Shown in pieces: positions 23,016 to 36,045 of a DNA stretch of 64,000 nucleotides. Every line of letters starts with the position of its first letter. The first letter of the stretch is position 1. The translations under genes and the position numbers were made by a program. Under the pieces are notes generated by a model. It saw only the letters and a list, made by a program, of their open reading frames with translations, was not told where the DNA came from and searched no databases. Origin of the DNA: Stramonita haemastoma (Eukaryota > Mollusca > Gastropoda > Neogastropoda > Muricidae); NCBI GenBank assembly GCA_030674155.1, contig CM060320.1:33280047-33344046 (forward strand). Direction: 5' to 3'.

Positions 23016-23442
23016 AATTTAAAAAATAAATTAAAATTTTTTTTTTTTAAATGCACACACAAGATGTGCGTGCGTTTGCACAGGAGAGCTTGGGTGGTCA
23101 GTCTGATCTGAAGGATGTTCAGGGAAATGGATCTGTAGCAATGTGGTCTACAGGGGAGAAATCCCTTCTACTGAAGAACTGAGGGGTGGCTCTAACCACC
23201 GCCATCAGTCACCACCCCGTTACAAGGTGGATCAGTGGTCTACAGGTAACTCAGCTGTCCAGAAAACGAGCTGTTTGAAGCCAAACTTGTACCTTGGTCT
23301 ATGGTCTCATGTGAAATACTTTGAGGAGAGGGGAGTCAGCCGCATTCTTCACTGCAGGAGAAATGCCCATGAATGGAGGAGATGTCAGGGGAGACAGAAT
23401 CCCAGGCATGAGTGATTGTGAGGTCAGGAGTAGAAGGCTATG
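23016..23442. other. no gene seen; repeat-derived DNA before the tandem array
   Basis: Contains an inverted partial copy of sequence from 22200-22300 (GGAGAAATCCCTTCTACTGA and neighbours). No supported exon. Confidence 0.4.
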
Positions 23443-24262
23443 TTGTACTCATTTTATCATGTGTGCCAGGTTGTTCTGAATGGATGAAATTGTGTTTCAA
23501 CCATAAAAACAAAGAGCTGATCATATGTGTGTGTGTGTGCGCGTGCATGCGTGTGTGTTCGCAGACTTTTCACTGCAAGGGGGTTGAAGACAGAAAAATA
23601 GGTATAGAAGGCTGGACACAAGGGATAGAAGTCTGCATGTAAGTTACAATTCCTTTGTGTGTGTACATATGTGGTGTATGGTTGTTTCTGTGTGTTGGAA
23701 GAATTGTGGTTGATGATGTATAGTTGCTTTGGTGTTTTTAATGAATGTCTGTTTGTGGTGTACAGTAGTTTGTGTATTTGATGTGTAAATGTTTCTGATG
23801 TTCAGCAGTGCCCCTTTAGTCTACAAGATGAGAAAATAAGTGAAGGTGAAGTGAAGATGTTTGTGATTTGTCCTTATTTTCCTGTGATTGGTGTGTGGCT
23901 ATTTGTGATGTTGACTTGGTTGTGTGTTTGATAGAAGTGTGTTTCTGATGCCAATTTGTGTATGTGCAGAGTGGTGGTGAAGACATCTGTGAGGGAAAGC
24001 AGGATGGATGTTCCAGAGTTTCTACACCACTGGACGGAAGGTATGGACGATAGATTTTTCCAAGAAAGGTACAAAAGTCACTGCAGTTCTCCCCACAAGT
24101 TATTCAAAGTTGCTAGGGCAGAATCATTTTGATGTTGTTGTTTTTTAAAGGAATAGGTTTTACTTTTTAAACTTTATTATTTCAAGTATTGAAAATCAGA
24201 ACAGGATTTTAATACTCTATTTAGAATAGTAAGTTGTGAAAATTACAAGCTGCCATTCTTAA
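23443..24262 (+). repeat. tandem array, unit 0 (partial)
   Basis: Begins inside the unit, in the ATTTTATCATGTGTGCCAG region, and is the most diverged copy. It alone keeps a TGG codon at 23481-23483 in a small exon-like block read as CSEWMKLCFNHKNKELI; the other units have TGA there. It also carries exon-like blocks C, D and E. Confidence 0.85.
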
Positions 24263-25848
24263 GACAAGGTGGTTCAGATCAGGCTTGTTGTGTCTTGGTA
24301 GTTTATGTTGACATCAAATGGTATTGTGAGTGTGCATGGATGTGTATAAGTCACTTGGGGGGGGGGAGTATTTGTTGTTACTATATTATTTTTCAGACTT
24401 GATTTTTACATGTCCTTTTGTGTGTGTTGACAGGCCTGGTGTACGGAGACAACTGAAGACAATGTGGGATGATGAGTTAAGTATTTTGTCTTTGCATCTG
24501 GTAATGTGTAGGGTTGGTTTGTGGGTTCTTGTATATTATCATAAGTGTTGGTGTACACATTTTTTTTGTAGATATAGATGAGTGTAAGGAGAGGATTGAT
24601 GTATTTCTGTGTGTGTTGGGAGGGGGAGAGATGAGGGTTGATATTTGAAAACATTATTTCGGACTTGATTTATGTGTGAACATTCAGTATGTGTTTGCAC
24701 AGGAATTGTGAACCCACCAACTGCAGATGCTTTCAGCTGCTCTAAGAGTTCGTGCTTTAGTGTATTGGGGTGGAGGGGGGTGTCATTACTTTTGGTATGT
24801 TTATTTTTCTCTTATTTGGTGATGCTGACGTTAACGCTTTTTTGCCATGGTGTTACCTTGTTGTTGATGAATTGGCATGATGCATGCACCCTGTTTTTGA
24901 TTGTTGTTTCTTTTTTCTAATATTTGAACAAGTTGAAAATACTTACACACAGTTATATTACCTTTTTTAATTTTTCATCTTTTTGATGATGTTTAGCTTC
25001 AGCCTATTTTTGAACACATGTTAGAATACTCTGATGTATTAATTTTGGTACGTTGTCTCATTTTATGTGTGCCAGGTAGTTCTGAATGAATGAAATTGTG
25101 TTTCAACCATAAAAACAAAGAGCTGATCCTATATGTGTGTATGTTCACAGACTTTTCACTGCAAGGGGGTTGAAGATGGGGAAATATGTATAGAAGGCTG
25201 GACACAAGGAATAGAAGTTTGCATGTAAGTTACAATTCCTTTGTGTGTGTACATATTTGGTGTATGGTTGTTTCTGTGTGTTGTAAGAATTGTGGTTGGT
25301 GATGTATAGTTGCTTTGGTGTTTTTAATGAATGTCTCTTTGTGTTGTACAGTTGTTTGTGTATTAGATGTGTAGATGTTTCTGATGTTCAGCTGTGCCCC
25401 TATGGTGTACAAGACGACGAAATAAGTGAAGGTGAAGTGAAGATGTTTGTGATTTGTCCTTATTTTCCTGTGATTGGTGTGTGGCTATTTGTGATGTTGA
25501 CTTGGTTGTGTGTTTGATAGAAGTGTGTTTTTGATGCCAATTTGTGTATGTGCAGAGTGGTGGTGAAGACATCTGTGAGGGAAAGCAGGATGGATGTTCC
25601 AGAGTTTCTACACCACTGGACGGAAGGTATGGATGATAGATTTTTCCAAGAAAGGTACAAAAGTCACTGCAGTTCTCCCCACAAGTTATTCAAAGTTGCT
25701 AGGGCAGAATCATTTTGATGTTGTTGTTTTTTAAAGGAATAGGTTTTACTTTTTAAACTTTATTATTTCAAGTATTGAAAATCAGAACAGGATTTTAATA
25801 CTCTATTTAGAATAGTAAGTTGTGAAAATTACAAGCTGCCATTCTTAA
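24263..25848 (+). repeat. tandem array, unit 1 (1586 bp)
   Basis: Unit start defined by GACAAGGTGGTTCAGATCAG. Exon-like block A is at 24434-24480. No MITE at the TTAA that ends the unit. Block E is followed by GAAG|GTATGG here, as in unit 0, rather than GAAAGCATGG as in most later units. Confidence 0.9.
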
Positions 25849-27392
25849 GACAAGGTGGTTCAGATCAGGCTTGTTGTGTCTTGGTAGTTTATGTTGACAT
25901 CAAATGGTATTGTGAGTGTGCATGGATGTGTATAAGTCACTTGGGGGGGGGAGTATTTGTTGTTACTATATTATTTTTCAGACTTGATTTTTACATGTCC
26001 TTTTGTGTGTGTTGACAGGCCTGGTGTACGGAGACAACTGAAGACAATGTGGGATGATGAGTTAAGTATTTTGTCTTTGCATCTGGTAATGTGTAGGGTT
26101 GGTTTGTGGGTTCTTGTATATTATCATAAGTGTTGGTGTACACATTTTTTTTGTAGATATAGATGAGTGTAAGGAGAGGGATTGATGTATTTCTGTGTGT
26201 GTTGGGAGGGGGAGAGATGAGGGTTGATATTTTGAAAACATTATTTCGGACTTGATTTATGTGTGAACATTCAGTATGTGTTTGCACAGGAATTGTGAAC
26301 CCACCAACTGCAGATGCTTTCAGCTGCTCTAAGAGTTCGTGCTTTAGTGTATTGGGGTGGAGGGGGTGTCATTACTTTTGGTATGTTTATTTTTCTCTTA
26401 TTTGGTGATGCTGACGTTAACGCTTTTTTGCCATGGTGTTACCTTGTTGTTGATGAATTGGCATGATGCATGCACCCTGTTTTTGATTGTTGTTTCTTTT
26501 TTCTAATATTTGAACAAGTTGAAAATACTTACACACAGTTATATTACCTTTTTTAATTTTTCATCTTTTTGATGATGTTTAGCTTCAGCCTATTTTTGAA
26601 CACATGTTAGAATACTCTGATGTATTAATTTTGGTACGTTGTCTCATTTTATGTGTGCCAGGTAGTTCTGAATGAATGAAATTGTGTTTCAACCATAAAA
26701 ACAAAGAGCTGATCCTATATGTGTGTATGTTCACAGACTTTTCACTGCAAGGGGGTTGAAGACGGGAAATATGTATAGAAGGCTGGACACAAGGAATAGA
26801 AGTTTGCATGTAAGTTACAATTCCTTTGTGTGTGTACATATTTGGTGTATGGTTGTTTCTGTGTGTTGTAAGAATTGTGGTTGGTGATGTATAGTTGCTT
26901 TGGTGTTTTTAATGAATGTCTCTTTGTGTTGTACAGTTGTTTGTGTATTAGATGTGTAGATGTTTCTGATGTTCAGCTGTGCCCCTATGGTGTACAAGAC
27001 GACGAAATAAGTGAAGGTGAAGTGAAGACGTTTGTGATTTGTCCTTATTTTCCTGTGATTGGTGTGTGGCTATTTGTGATGTTGACTTGGTTGTGTGTTT
27101 GATAGAAGTGTGTTTCTGATGCCAATTTGTGTATGTGGAGAGTGGTGGTGAAGACGTCTGTGAGGGAAAGCAGGATGGGTGTCCAGAGTTTCTACACCAC
27201 TGGTACAAAAGTCACTGCAATTCTCCCCACAAGTTATTCAAAGTTGCTAGGGCAGAATCATTTTGATGTTGTTGTTTTTTAAAGGAATAGGTTTTACTTT
27301 TTAAACTTTATTATTTCAAGTATTGAAAATCAGAACAGGATTTTAATACTCTGTATAGAATAGTAAGTTGTGAAAATTACGAGCTGCCATTC

Positions 27393-27396
27393 GTAA
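27393..27396. repeat. left target site of MITE copy 1 (GTAA)
   Basis: GTAA where all other units have TTAA, so one base of the target duplication has mutated. Confidence 0.6.
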
Positions 27397-28504
27397 CCCT
27401 GGTGGCGCGGTTCCCGGACTATTACGGTAAAAACGTGGTGCAGCATTTCTGGCGGCTCCCAGAATATTCCGGGATGACGTTGGTGATCGTAATTGAAGGC
27501 TCAATTTCACTTTCAAAGGTCACCCAATGAACGTGGAGGCCATTGTAGGGCCGCAGAAATGGGTGAAGGTCATCTGCAGTCGCAAGCAACGAGGATTCTG
27601 ATTGGTTTAGAGGTTGGTTTGCTTTTATTTTGGACGAACCTCGATCGCCTGAAAACAAAATGGTGGCCAAGTGTTTGCACCTGTATTACTCGAAGTACTT
27701 TTAAAGTTTTTTGACGATATTGACGGCGATGAGTTTTAGAGGCTGGATTTGGTTGAATTAAACGATAATAGAGACGATAAGGTAAGGATTGTGAAATATT
27801 TCTGAAAAACTTCGGAAAAATTGATCGCAATCGGACTGAATCGAGCAGTGCCAAGTTTTGTTCAATGCACTTCGTAGCTTCCGGGCGATTTTGATGGCAT
27901 ACATTGTTTTACTTAATTTTAACGCAACACGGCTTCCAAATAACTGTTGTTAAGTCATTTCGATATGCTGCCGAGTACTTTGCATCACACGAAATCAAGT
28001 GATTGTCGTATTTTCGTCATAGAATGCCGCCAGTGCGCACGAAATGAGTGTTCACCGCCATGACGATCGCGTTGATCATTTCTCTGGACTTTCCGAGTAT
28101 TTGACGACCGATAAAGCCACACGAGCTCTTTATTTTTTCAAAACTTATGTCAAGAGAGTATTTATCGAATCATGACATTTTTGCACCGCAACAACATTGC
28201 ATGTCGTGTTAAAATCAATCTGGGTCACCGACATCACGACAGTGATTGGTAGTGCACGTGCAGTTTTTAAACTTTATTTATTTTTTACATTATCACAAAC
28301 ACTACGTGCTGCTATAAAATTTTGCTCATTTAAAAGCTTGTTATCTAAGCTTTCCAGTGATTTACAACTTTACACACTTAGTTTCGTTTTACATATCAGT
28401 ATCAAGGGTTGTTTGACCCCACCCAACTGCAAAACAACAGTGGCTTTTGTTAATTAAGCATGTAGCGTCATACTACTAATTCTGTTATGTTAGCGCTACC
28501 AGGG
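27397..28504 (-). mobile_element. piggyBac-like MITE, copy 1 (1108 bp)
   Basis: Ends are CCCTGGTGGCGC and the inverted GCGCTACCAGGG, flanked by GTAA/TTAA. Related to copies 2 and 3 in reverse orientation, with many substitutions between them. No transposase frame. TTAA target duplication plus CCC-starting terminal inverted repeats is the piggyBac hallmark. Confidence 0.85.
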
Positions 28505-28508
28505 TTAA

Positions 28509-31227
28509 GACAAGGTGGTTCAGATCAGGCTTGTTGTGTCTTGGTAGTTTATGTTGACATCAAATGGTATTGTGAGTGTGCATGGATGTTTATAAGTCGA
28601 TGGGGGCAGGGGTGGGGGGGGAGTATTTGTTGTTACTATATTATTTTTCAGACTTGATTTTTACATGTCCTTTTGTGTGTGTTGACAGGCCTGGTGTACG
28701 GAGACAACTGAAGACAACATGGGATGATGAGTTAAGTATTTTGTCTTTGCATCTGGTAATGTGTAGGGTTGGTTTGTGGGTTCTTGTATATTATTATAAG
28801 TGTTGGTGTACACATTTTTTTTGTAGATATAGATGAGTGTAAGGAGAGGGATTGATGTATTTCTGTGTGTGTTGGGAGGGGGAGAGATGAGGGTTGATAT
28901 TTTGAAAACATTATTTCGGACTTGATTTATGTGTGTTCAGTATGTGTTTGCACAGGAATTGTGAACCCACCAACTGCAGATGCTTTCAGCTGCTCTAAGA
29001 GTTCGTGCTTTAGTGTGTTGGGGTGGAGGGGGGTTGTCATTACTTTTGGTGTGTTTATTTTTCTGTTATTTGATGATGCTGACGTTAACGCTTTTTTGCC
29101 ATGGTGTTACCTTGTTGTTGATGAATTGGCATGATACATGCACCCTGTTTTTGATTGTTGTTTCTTTTTTCTAATATTTGAACAAGTTGAAAATACTTAC
29201 ACACAGTTATATTACCTTTTTTAATTTTTCATCTTTTTGATGATGTTTAGCTTCAGCCTATTTTTGAACACATGTTAGAATACTCTGATGTATTAATTTT
29301 GGTATGTTGTCTCATTTTATGTGTGCCAGGTGGTTCTGAATGAATGAAATTGTGTTTCAACCATAAAAACAAAGAGCTGATCCTATATGTGTGTATGTTC
29401 ACAGACATTTCACTGCAAGGGGGTTGAAGACGGGGAAATATGTATAGAAGGCTGGACACAAGGAATAGAAGTTTGCATGTAAGTTACAATTCCTTTGTGT
29501 GTGTACATATTTGGTGTATGGTTGTTTCTGTGTGTTGTAAGAATTGTGGTTGGTGATGTATAGTTGCTTTGGTGTTTTTAATGAATGTCTCTTTGTGTTG
29601 TACAGTTGTTTGTGTATTGGATGTGTAGATGTTTCTGATGTTCAGCTGTGCCCCTATGGTGTACAAGACGACGAAATAAGTGAAGGTGAGTGAAGATGTT
29701 TGTGATTTGTCCTTATTTTCCTGTGATTGGTTTGTGGCTATTTGTGATGTTGACTTGGTTGTGTGTTTGATAGAAGTGTGTTTCTGATGCCAATTTGTGT
29801 ATGTGCAGAGTGGTGGTGAAGACATCTGTGAGGGAAAGCAGGATGGATGTTCCAGAGTTTCTACACCACTGGACGGAAAGCATGGACGATAGATTTTTCC
29901 AAGAAAGGTACAAAAGTCACTGCAATTCTCCCCACAAGTTATTCAAAGTTGTTAGGGCAGAATCATTTTGATGTTGTTGTTTTTTTAAAGGAATAGGTTT
30001 TATTTTTTAAACTTTATTATTTCAAGTATTGAAAATCAGAACAGGATTTTAATATTCTATTTAGAATAGTAAGTTGTGAAAATTACGAGCTGCCATTCTT
30101 AACCCTAGTAGCGCTGTAATAACGGCAGCGGTACTAGGTGCTGCTGGCTGAATTAACAGCAGCCATTGTTGATTTGCAGTAGGGTGGGGTCAAACAACTC
30201 CTGATATTGATATGTAAAACTAAACTAAGTGTGTAAAGTTGTAAATCACTGGAAAGCTTAGATAACAAGCTTTTAAAAGAGTGAAATTTTATAGCAGCAT
30301 GTAGTGTTTATGATAATGTAAAAAATAAATAAAGTTTAAAAACTGCGCGTGCACTACCAATCACTGTTGCGATGTCGGTGACCCAGATTGATTTTAACAC
30401 GATATGCAATGTTGTTGCGGTGCAAAAATGTCATGATTCGATAAATACTGTCTCTTGACATAAGTTTTGAAAAAATAAAGAGCTTCCGTGGCTTTATCGG
30501 TCGTCAAATACTCGGAAAAGTCCAGCGAAATGATCGACGCGATCGTGATCGTCATGGCGGTGAACACTTATTTCGTGCGAACTGGCGGCGTTCTATGACG
30601 AAAATACGACAATCGCTTGATTTCGTGTGATGCAAAGTACTCGACAGCATATAGAAATGACTTAAAAACAGTTATTTCGAAGCCGTGTTGCGTTAAAATA
30701 AAGTAAAACAATGTATGACATCGAAATCGCCCGGTAACTATGAAGTGCTTTGGACAAAACTTAGCGCCGCTCGATTCAGTCCGATCGCGATCAATTTTTC
30801 CGAAGTTTTTCAAAAATATTTCACAATCCTTACCTTATCGTCTCTATTATCGTTTAATTCAACCAAATCCAGCCTCTAAAACTCCTCATCGCCGTCAATA
30901 TCGTCAAAAAACTCGAAAAATACTTCGAGTGATACGAGCGCAAACACTTTGCCGCCATTTTGTTTTCAGGCGATCGACGTTCGTCAAAAAAAAAAAAAAA
31001 AAACCACCTCTAAACCAATCAGAATCCTCGTTGCTTGCGACTGCGGACGACCTTCACCCATTTCTGCGGCCCTACAATGGTCTTCAACGTTCATTGGATG
31101 ACCTTTGAAAGCGAAAGAAAGCCTTCAATTACGATCACCGACGTCATCGCGGAATATTCCGGGAGCCGCCAGAAATGCTGCACTACGTCACTCCGGAGTA
31201 ATCCGGGAACAGCGCTACTAGGGTTAA
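28509..31227 (+). repeat. tandem array, unit 3 (2719 bp, with MITE)
   Basis: Block A at 28689-28735, with ACAACATGG where the other units have ACAATGTGG. It ends with a MITE at 30103-31223, in the opposite orientation to that in unit 2. Confidence 0.9.
30103..31223 (+). mobile_element. piggyBac-like MITE, copy 2 (1121 bp)
   Basis: Perfect 14-bp inverted ends CCCTAGTAGCGCTG and CAGCGCTACTAGGG, with TTAA on both sides (30099-30102 and 31224-31227). Includes an 18-nt A-run near 30986. ORFs on both strands have no transposase motifs. Confidence 0.9.
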
Positions 31228-33944
31228 GACAAGGTGGTTCAGATGAGGCTTGTTGTGTCTTGGTAGTTTATGTTGACATCAAATGGTATTGTAAGTGTGC
31301 ATGGATGTTTATAAGTCGATGGGGGCTGGGGTGCGGGGGGAGTATTTGTTGTTACTATATTATTTTTCAGACTTGATTTTTACATGTCCTTTTGTGTGTG
31401 TTGACAGGCCTGGTGTACGGAGACAACTGAAGACAATGTGGGATGATGAGTTAAGTATTTTGTCTTTGCATCTGGTAATGTGTAGGGTTGGTTTGTGGGT
31501 TCTTGTATATTATCATAAGTGTTGGTGTACACATTTTTTTTTGTAGATATAGATGAGTGTAAGGAGAGGGATTGATGTATTTCTGTGTGTGTTGGGAGGG
31601 GGAGAGATGAGGGTTGATATTTTGAAAACATTATTTCGGACTTGATTTATGTGTGTTCAGTATGTGTTTGCACAGGAATTGTGAACCCACCAACTGCAGA
31701 TGCTTTCAGCTGCTCTAAGAGTTCGTGCTTTAGTGTGTTGGGGTGGAGGGGGGTTGTCATTACTTTTGGTGTGTTTATTTTTCTGTTATTTGATGATGCT
31801 GACGTTAATGCTTTTTTGCCATGGTGTTACCTTGTTGATGAATTGGCATGATACATGCACCCTGTTTTTGATTGTTGTTTCTTTTTTCTAATATTTGAAC
31901 AAGTTGAAAATACTTACACACAGTTATATTACCTTTTTTAATTTTTCATCTTTTTGATGATGTTTAGCTTCAGCCTATTTTTGAACACATGTTAGAATAC
32001 TCTGATGTATTAATTTTGGTACGTTGTCTCATTTTATGTGTGCCAGGTAGTTCTGAATGAATGAAATTGTGTTTCAACCATAAAAACAAAGAGCTGATCC
32101 TATATGTGTGTATGTTCACAGACATTTCACTGCAAGGGGGTTGAAGACGGGGAAATATGTATAGAAGGCTGGACACAAGGAATAGAAGTTTGCATGTAAG
32201 TTACAATTCCTTTGTGTGTGTACATATTTGGTGTATGGTTGTTTCTGTGTGTTGTAAGAATTGTGGTTGGTGATGTATAGTTGCTTTGGTGTTTTTAATA
32301 AATGTCTCTTTGTGTTGTACAGTTGTTTGTGTATTGGATGTGTAGATGTTTCTGATGTTCAGCTGTGCCCCTATGGTGTACAAGACGATGAAATAAGTGA
32401 AGGTGAAGTGAAGATGTTTGTGATTTGTCCTTATTTTCCTGTGATTGGTGTGTGGCTATTTGTGATGTTGACTTGGTTGTGTGTTTGATAGAAGTGTGTT
32501 TCTGATGCCAATTTGTGTATGTGCAGAGTGGTGGTGAAGACATCTGTGAGGGAAAGCAAGATGGATGTTCCAGAGTTTCTACACCACTGGACGGAAAGCA
32601 TGGACGATAGATTTTTCCAAGAAAGGTACAAAAGTCACTGCAATTCTCCCCACAAGTTATTCAAAGTTGTAAGGGCAGAATCATTTTGATGTTGTTGTTT
32701 TTTTAAAGGAATAGGTTTTACTTTTTAAACTTTATTATTTCAAGTATTGAAAATCAGAACAGGATTTTAATATTCTATTTAGAATAGTAAGTTGTGAAAA
32801 TTACGAGCTGCCATTCTTAACCCTAGTAGCGCTGTAATAACGGCAGCGGTACTAGGTGCTGCTGGCTGAATTAACAGCAGCCATTGTTGATTTGCAGTAG
32901 GGTGGGGTCAGACAACTCCTGATATTGATATGTAAAACTAAACTAAGTGTGTAAAGTTGTAAATCACTGGAAAGCTTAGATAACAAGCTTTTAAAAGAGT
33001 GAAATTTTATAGCAGCATGTAGTGTTTATGATAATGTAAAAAATAAATAAAGTTTAAAAACTGCGCGTGCACTACCAATCACTGTTGCGATGTCGGTGAC
33101 CCAGATTGATTTTAACACGATATGCAATGTTGTTGCGGTGCAAAAATGTCATGATTCGATAAATACTGTCTCTTGACATAAGTTTTGAAAAAATAAAGAG
33201 CTTCCGTGGCTTTATCGGTCGTCAAATACTCGGAAAAGTCCAGCGAAATGATCGACGCGATCGTGATCGTCATGGCGGTGAACACTTATTTCGTGCGAAC
33301 TGGCGGCGTTCTATGACGAAAATACGACAATCGCTTGATTTCGTGTGATGCAAAGTACTCGACAGCATATAGAAATGACTTAAAAACAGTTATTTCGAAG
33401 CCGTGTTGCGTTAAAATAAAGTAAAACAATGTATGACATCGAAATCGCCCGGTAGCTATGAAGTGCTTTGGACAAAACTTAGCGCCGCTCGATTCAGTCC
33501 GATCGCGATCAATTTTTCCGAAGTTTTTCAAAAATATTTCACAATCCTTACCTTATCGTCTCTATTATCGTTTAATTCAACCAAATCCAGCCTCTAAAAC
33601 TCCTCATCGCCGTCAATATCGTCAAAAAACTCGAAAAATACTTCGAGTGATACGAGCGCAAACACTTTGCCGCCATTTTGTTTTCAGGCGATCGACGTTC
33701 GTCAAAAAAAAAAAAAAAAACCACCTCTAAACCAATCAGAATCCTCGTTGCTTGCGACTGCGGACGACCTTCACCCATTTCTGCGGCCCTACAATGGTCT
33801 TCAACGTTCATTGGATGACCTTTGAAAGCGAAAGAAAGCCTTCAATTACGATCACCGACGTCATCGCGGAATATTCCGGGAGCCGCCAGAAATGCTGCAC
33901 TACGTCACTCCGGAGTAATCCGGGAACAGCGCTACTAGGGTTAA
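31228..33944 (+). repeat. tandem array, unit 4 (2717 bp, with MITE)
   Basis: Block A at 31408-31454. The MITE at 32821-33940 differs from that of unit 3 at only a few positions, so units 3 and 4 are a recent duplication that included the MITE. Confidence 0.92.
32821..33940 (+). mobile_element. piggyBac-like MITE, copy 3 (1120 bp)
   Basis: Same ends and TTAA flanks (32817-32820 and 33941-33944) as copy 2 and nearly the same sequence. It was copied with its host unit. Confidence 0.9.
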
Positions 33945-35537
33945 GACAAGGTGGTTCAGATGAGGCTTGTTGTGTCTTGGTAGTTTATGTTGACATCAAA
34001 TGGTATTGTAAGTGTGCATGGATGTTTATAAGTCGATGGGGGCTGGGGTGGGGGGGGAGTATTTGTTGTTACTATATTATTTTTCAGACTTGATTTTTAC
34101 ATGTCCTTTTGTGTGTGTTGACAGGCCTGGTGTACGGAGACAACTGAAGACAATGTGGGATGATGAGTTAAGTATTTTGTCTTTGCATCTGGTAATGTGT
34201 AGGGTTGGTTTGTGGGTTCTTGTATATTATCATAAGTGTTGGTGTACACATTTTTTTTTGTAGATATAGATGAGTGTAAGGAGAGGGATTGATGTATTTC
34301 TGTGTGTGTTGGGAGGGGGAGAGATGAGGGTTGATATTTTGAAAACATTATTTCGAACTTGATTTATGTGTGTTCAGTATGTGTTTGCACAGGAATTGTG
34401 AACCCACCAACTGCAGATGCTTTCAGCTGCTCTAAGAGTTCGTGCTTTAGTGTGTTGGGGTGGAGGGGGGTTGTCATTACTTTTGGTGTGTTTATTTTTC
34501 TGTTATTTGATGATGCTGACGTTAATGCTTTTTTGCCATGGTGTTACCTTGTTGATGAATTGGCATGATACATGCACCCTGTTTTTGATTGTTGTTTCTT
34601 TTTTCTAATATTTGAACAAGTTGAAAATACTTACACACAGTTATATTACCTTTTTTAATTTTTCATCTTTTTGATGATGTTTAGCTTCAGCCTATTTTTG
34701 AACACATGTTAGAATACTCTGATGTATTAATTTTGGTACGTTGTCTCATTTTATGTGTGCCAGGTAGTTCTGAATGAATGAAATTGTGTTTCAACCATAA
34801 AAACAAAGAGCTGATCCTATATGTGTGTATGTTCACAGACTTTTCACTGCAAGGGGGTTGAAGACGGGGAAATATGTATAGAAGGCTGGACACAAGGAAT
34901 AGAAGTTTGCATGTAAGTTACAATTCCTTTGTGTGTGTACATATTTGGTGTATGGTTGTTTCTGTGTGTTGTAAGAATTGTGGTTGGTGATGTATAGTTG
35001 CTTTGGTGTTTTTAATAAATGTCTCTTTGTGTTGTACAGTTGTTTGTGTATTGGATGTGTAGATGTTTCTGATGTTCAGCTGTGCCCCTATGGTGTACAA
35101 GACGACGAAATAAGTGAAGGTGAAGTGAAGATGTTTGTGATTTGTCCTTATTTTCCTGTGATTGGTGTGTGGCTATTTGTGATGTTGACTTGGTTGTGTG
35201 TTTGATAGAAGTGTGTTTCTGATGCCAATTTGTGTATGTGCAGAGTGGTGGTGAAGACATCTGTGAGGGAAAGCAAGATGGATGTTCCAGAGTTTCTACA
35301 CCACTGGACGGAAAGCATGGACGATAGATTTTTCCAAGAAAGGTACAAAAGTCACTGCAATTCTCCCCACAAGTTATTCAAAGTTGTAAGGGCAGAATCA
35401 TTTTGATGTTGTTGTTTTTTTAAAGGAATAGGTTTTACTTTTTAAACTTTATTATTTCAAGTATTGAAAATCAGAACAGGATTTTAATATTCTATTTAGA
35501 ATAGTAAGTTGTGAAAATTACGAGCTGCCATTCTTAA
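33945..35537 (+). repeat. tandem array, unit 5 (1593 bp)
   Basis: Block A at 34125-34171. The TTAA at the end is unoccupied and reads CCATTCTTAAGACAAGG. Confidence 0.92.
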
Positions 35538-35719
35538 GACAAGGTGGTTCAGATCAGGCTTGTTGTGTCTTGGTAGTTTATGTTGACATCAAATGGTATT
35601 GTAAGTGTGCATGGATGTTTATAAGTCGATGGGGGCTGGGGTGGGGGGGGGGAGTATTTGTTGTTACTATATTATTTTTCAGACTTGATTTTTACATGTC
35701 CTTTTGTGTGTGTTGACAG

Positions 35720-35766
35720 GCCTGGTGTACGGAGACAACTGAAGACAATGTGGGATGATGAGTTAA
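35720..35766 (+). CDS. array exon A (unit 6), 47 nt
   Basis: Lies between TGTTGACAG and GTATTT. Two of three frames stop; the open one needs two incoming bases and reads PGVRRQLKTMWDDEL, leaving one base over. That phase fits both the preceding block E (which leaves AG) and the following block B (which starts GA). The frame is preserved in all six full units. The function is unknown. Confidence 0.45.
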
Positions 35767-35986
35767 GTATTTTGTCTTTGCATCTGGTAATGTGTAGGGT
35801 TGGTTTGTGGGTTCTTGTATATTATCATAAGTGTTGGTGTACACATTTTTTTTGTAGATATAGATGAGTGTAAGGAGAGGGATTGATGTATTTCTGTGTG
35901 TGTTGGGAGGGGGAGAGATGAGGGTTGATATTTTGAAAACATTATTTCGGACTTGATTTATGTGTGTTCAGTATGTGTTTGCACAG

Positions 35987-36045
35987 GAATTGTGAACCCA
36001 CCAACTGCAGATGCTTTCAGCTGCTCTAAGAGTTCGTGCTTTAGT
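35987..36045 (+). CDS. array exon B (unit 6)
   Basis: Follows GTTTGCACAG. In the phase set by exon A it reads IVNPPTADAFSCSKSSCFS. Possible donors are TTTA|GTGTGT or AGT|GTGTTG; the second leaves phase 0 and fits exon C. The PPTADAFSC-KSSC spacing recalls cysteine clusters, but no domain can be named. Confidence 0.4.

Larger units (their letters stand above)
25849..28508 (+). repeat. tandem array, unit 2 (2660 bp, with MITE)
   Basis: Block A at 26019-26065. Block E is damaged: its acceptor GCAG is GGAG, one base is missing in the GGTGTCCAGAG region and about 35 nt are deleted before GGTACAAAAG. The unit ends with a MITE at 27397-28504. Confidence 0.9.

Noticed and set aside
30568..31108. ORFs on both strands inside MITE copies 2 and 3, as possible transposase
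   Set aside because: Short, without a DDD-type transposase pattern and not conserved in MITE copy 1.
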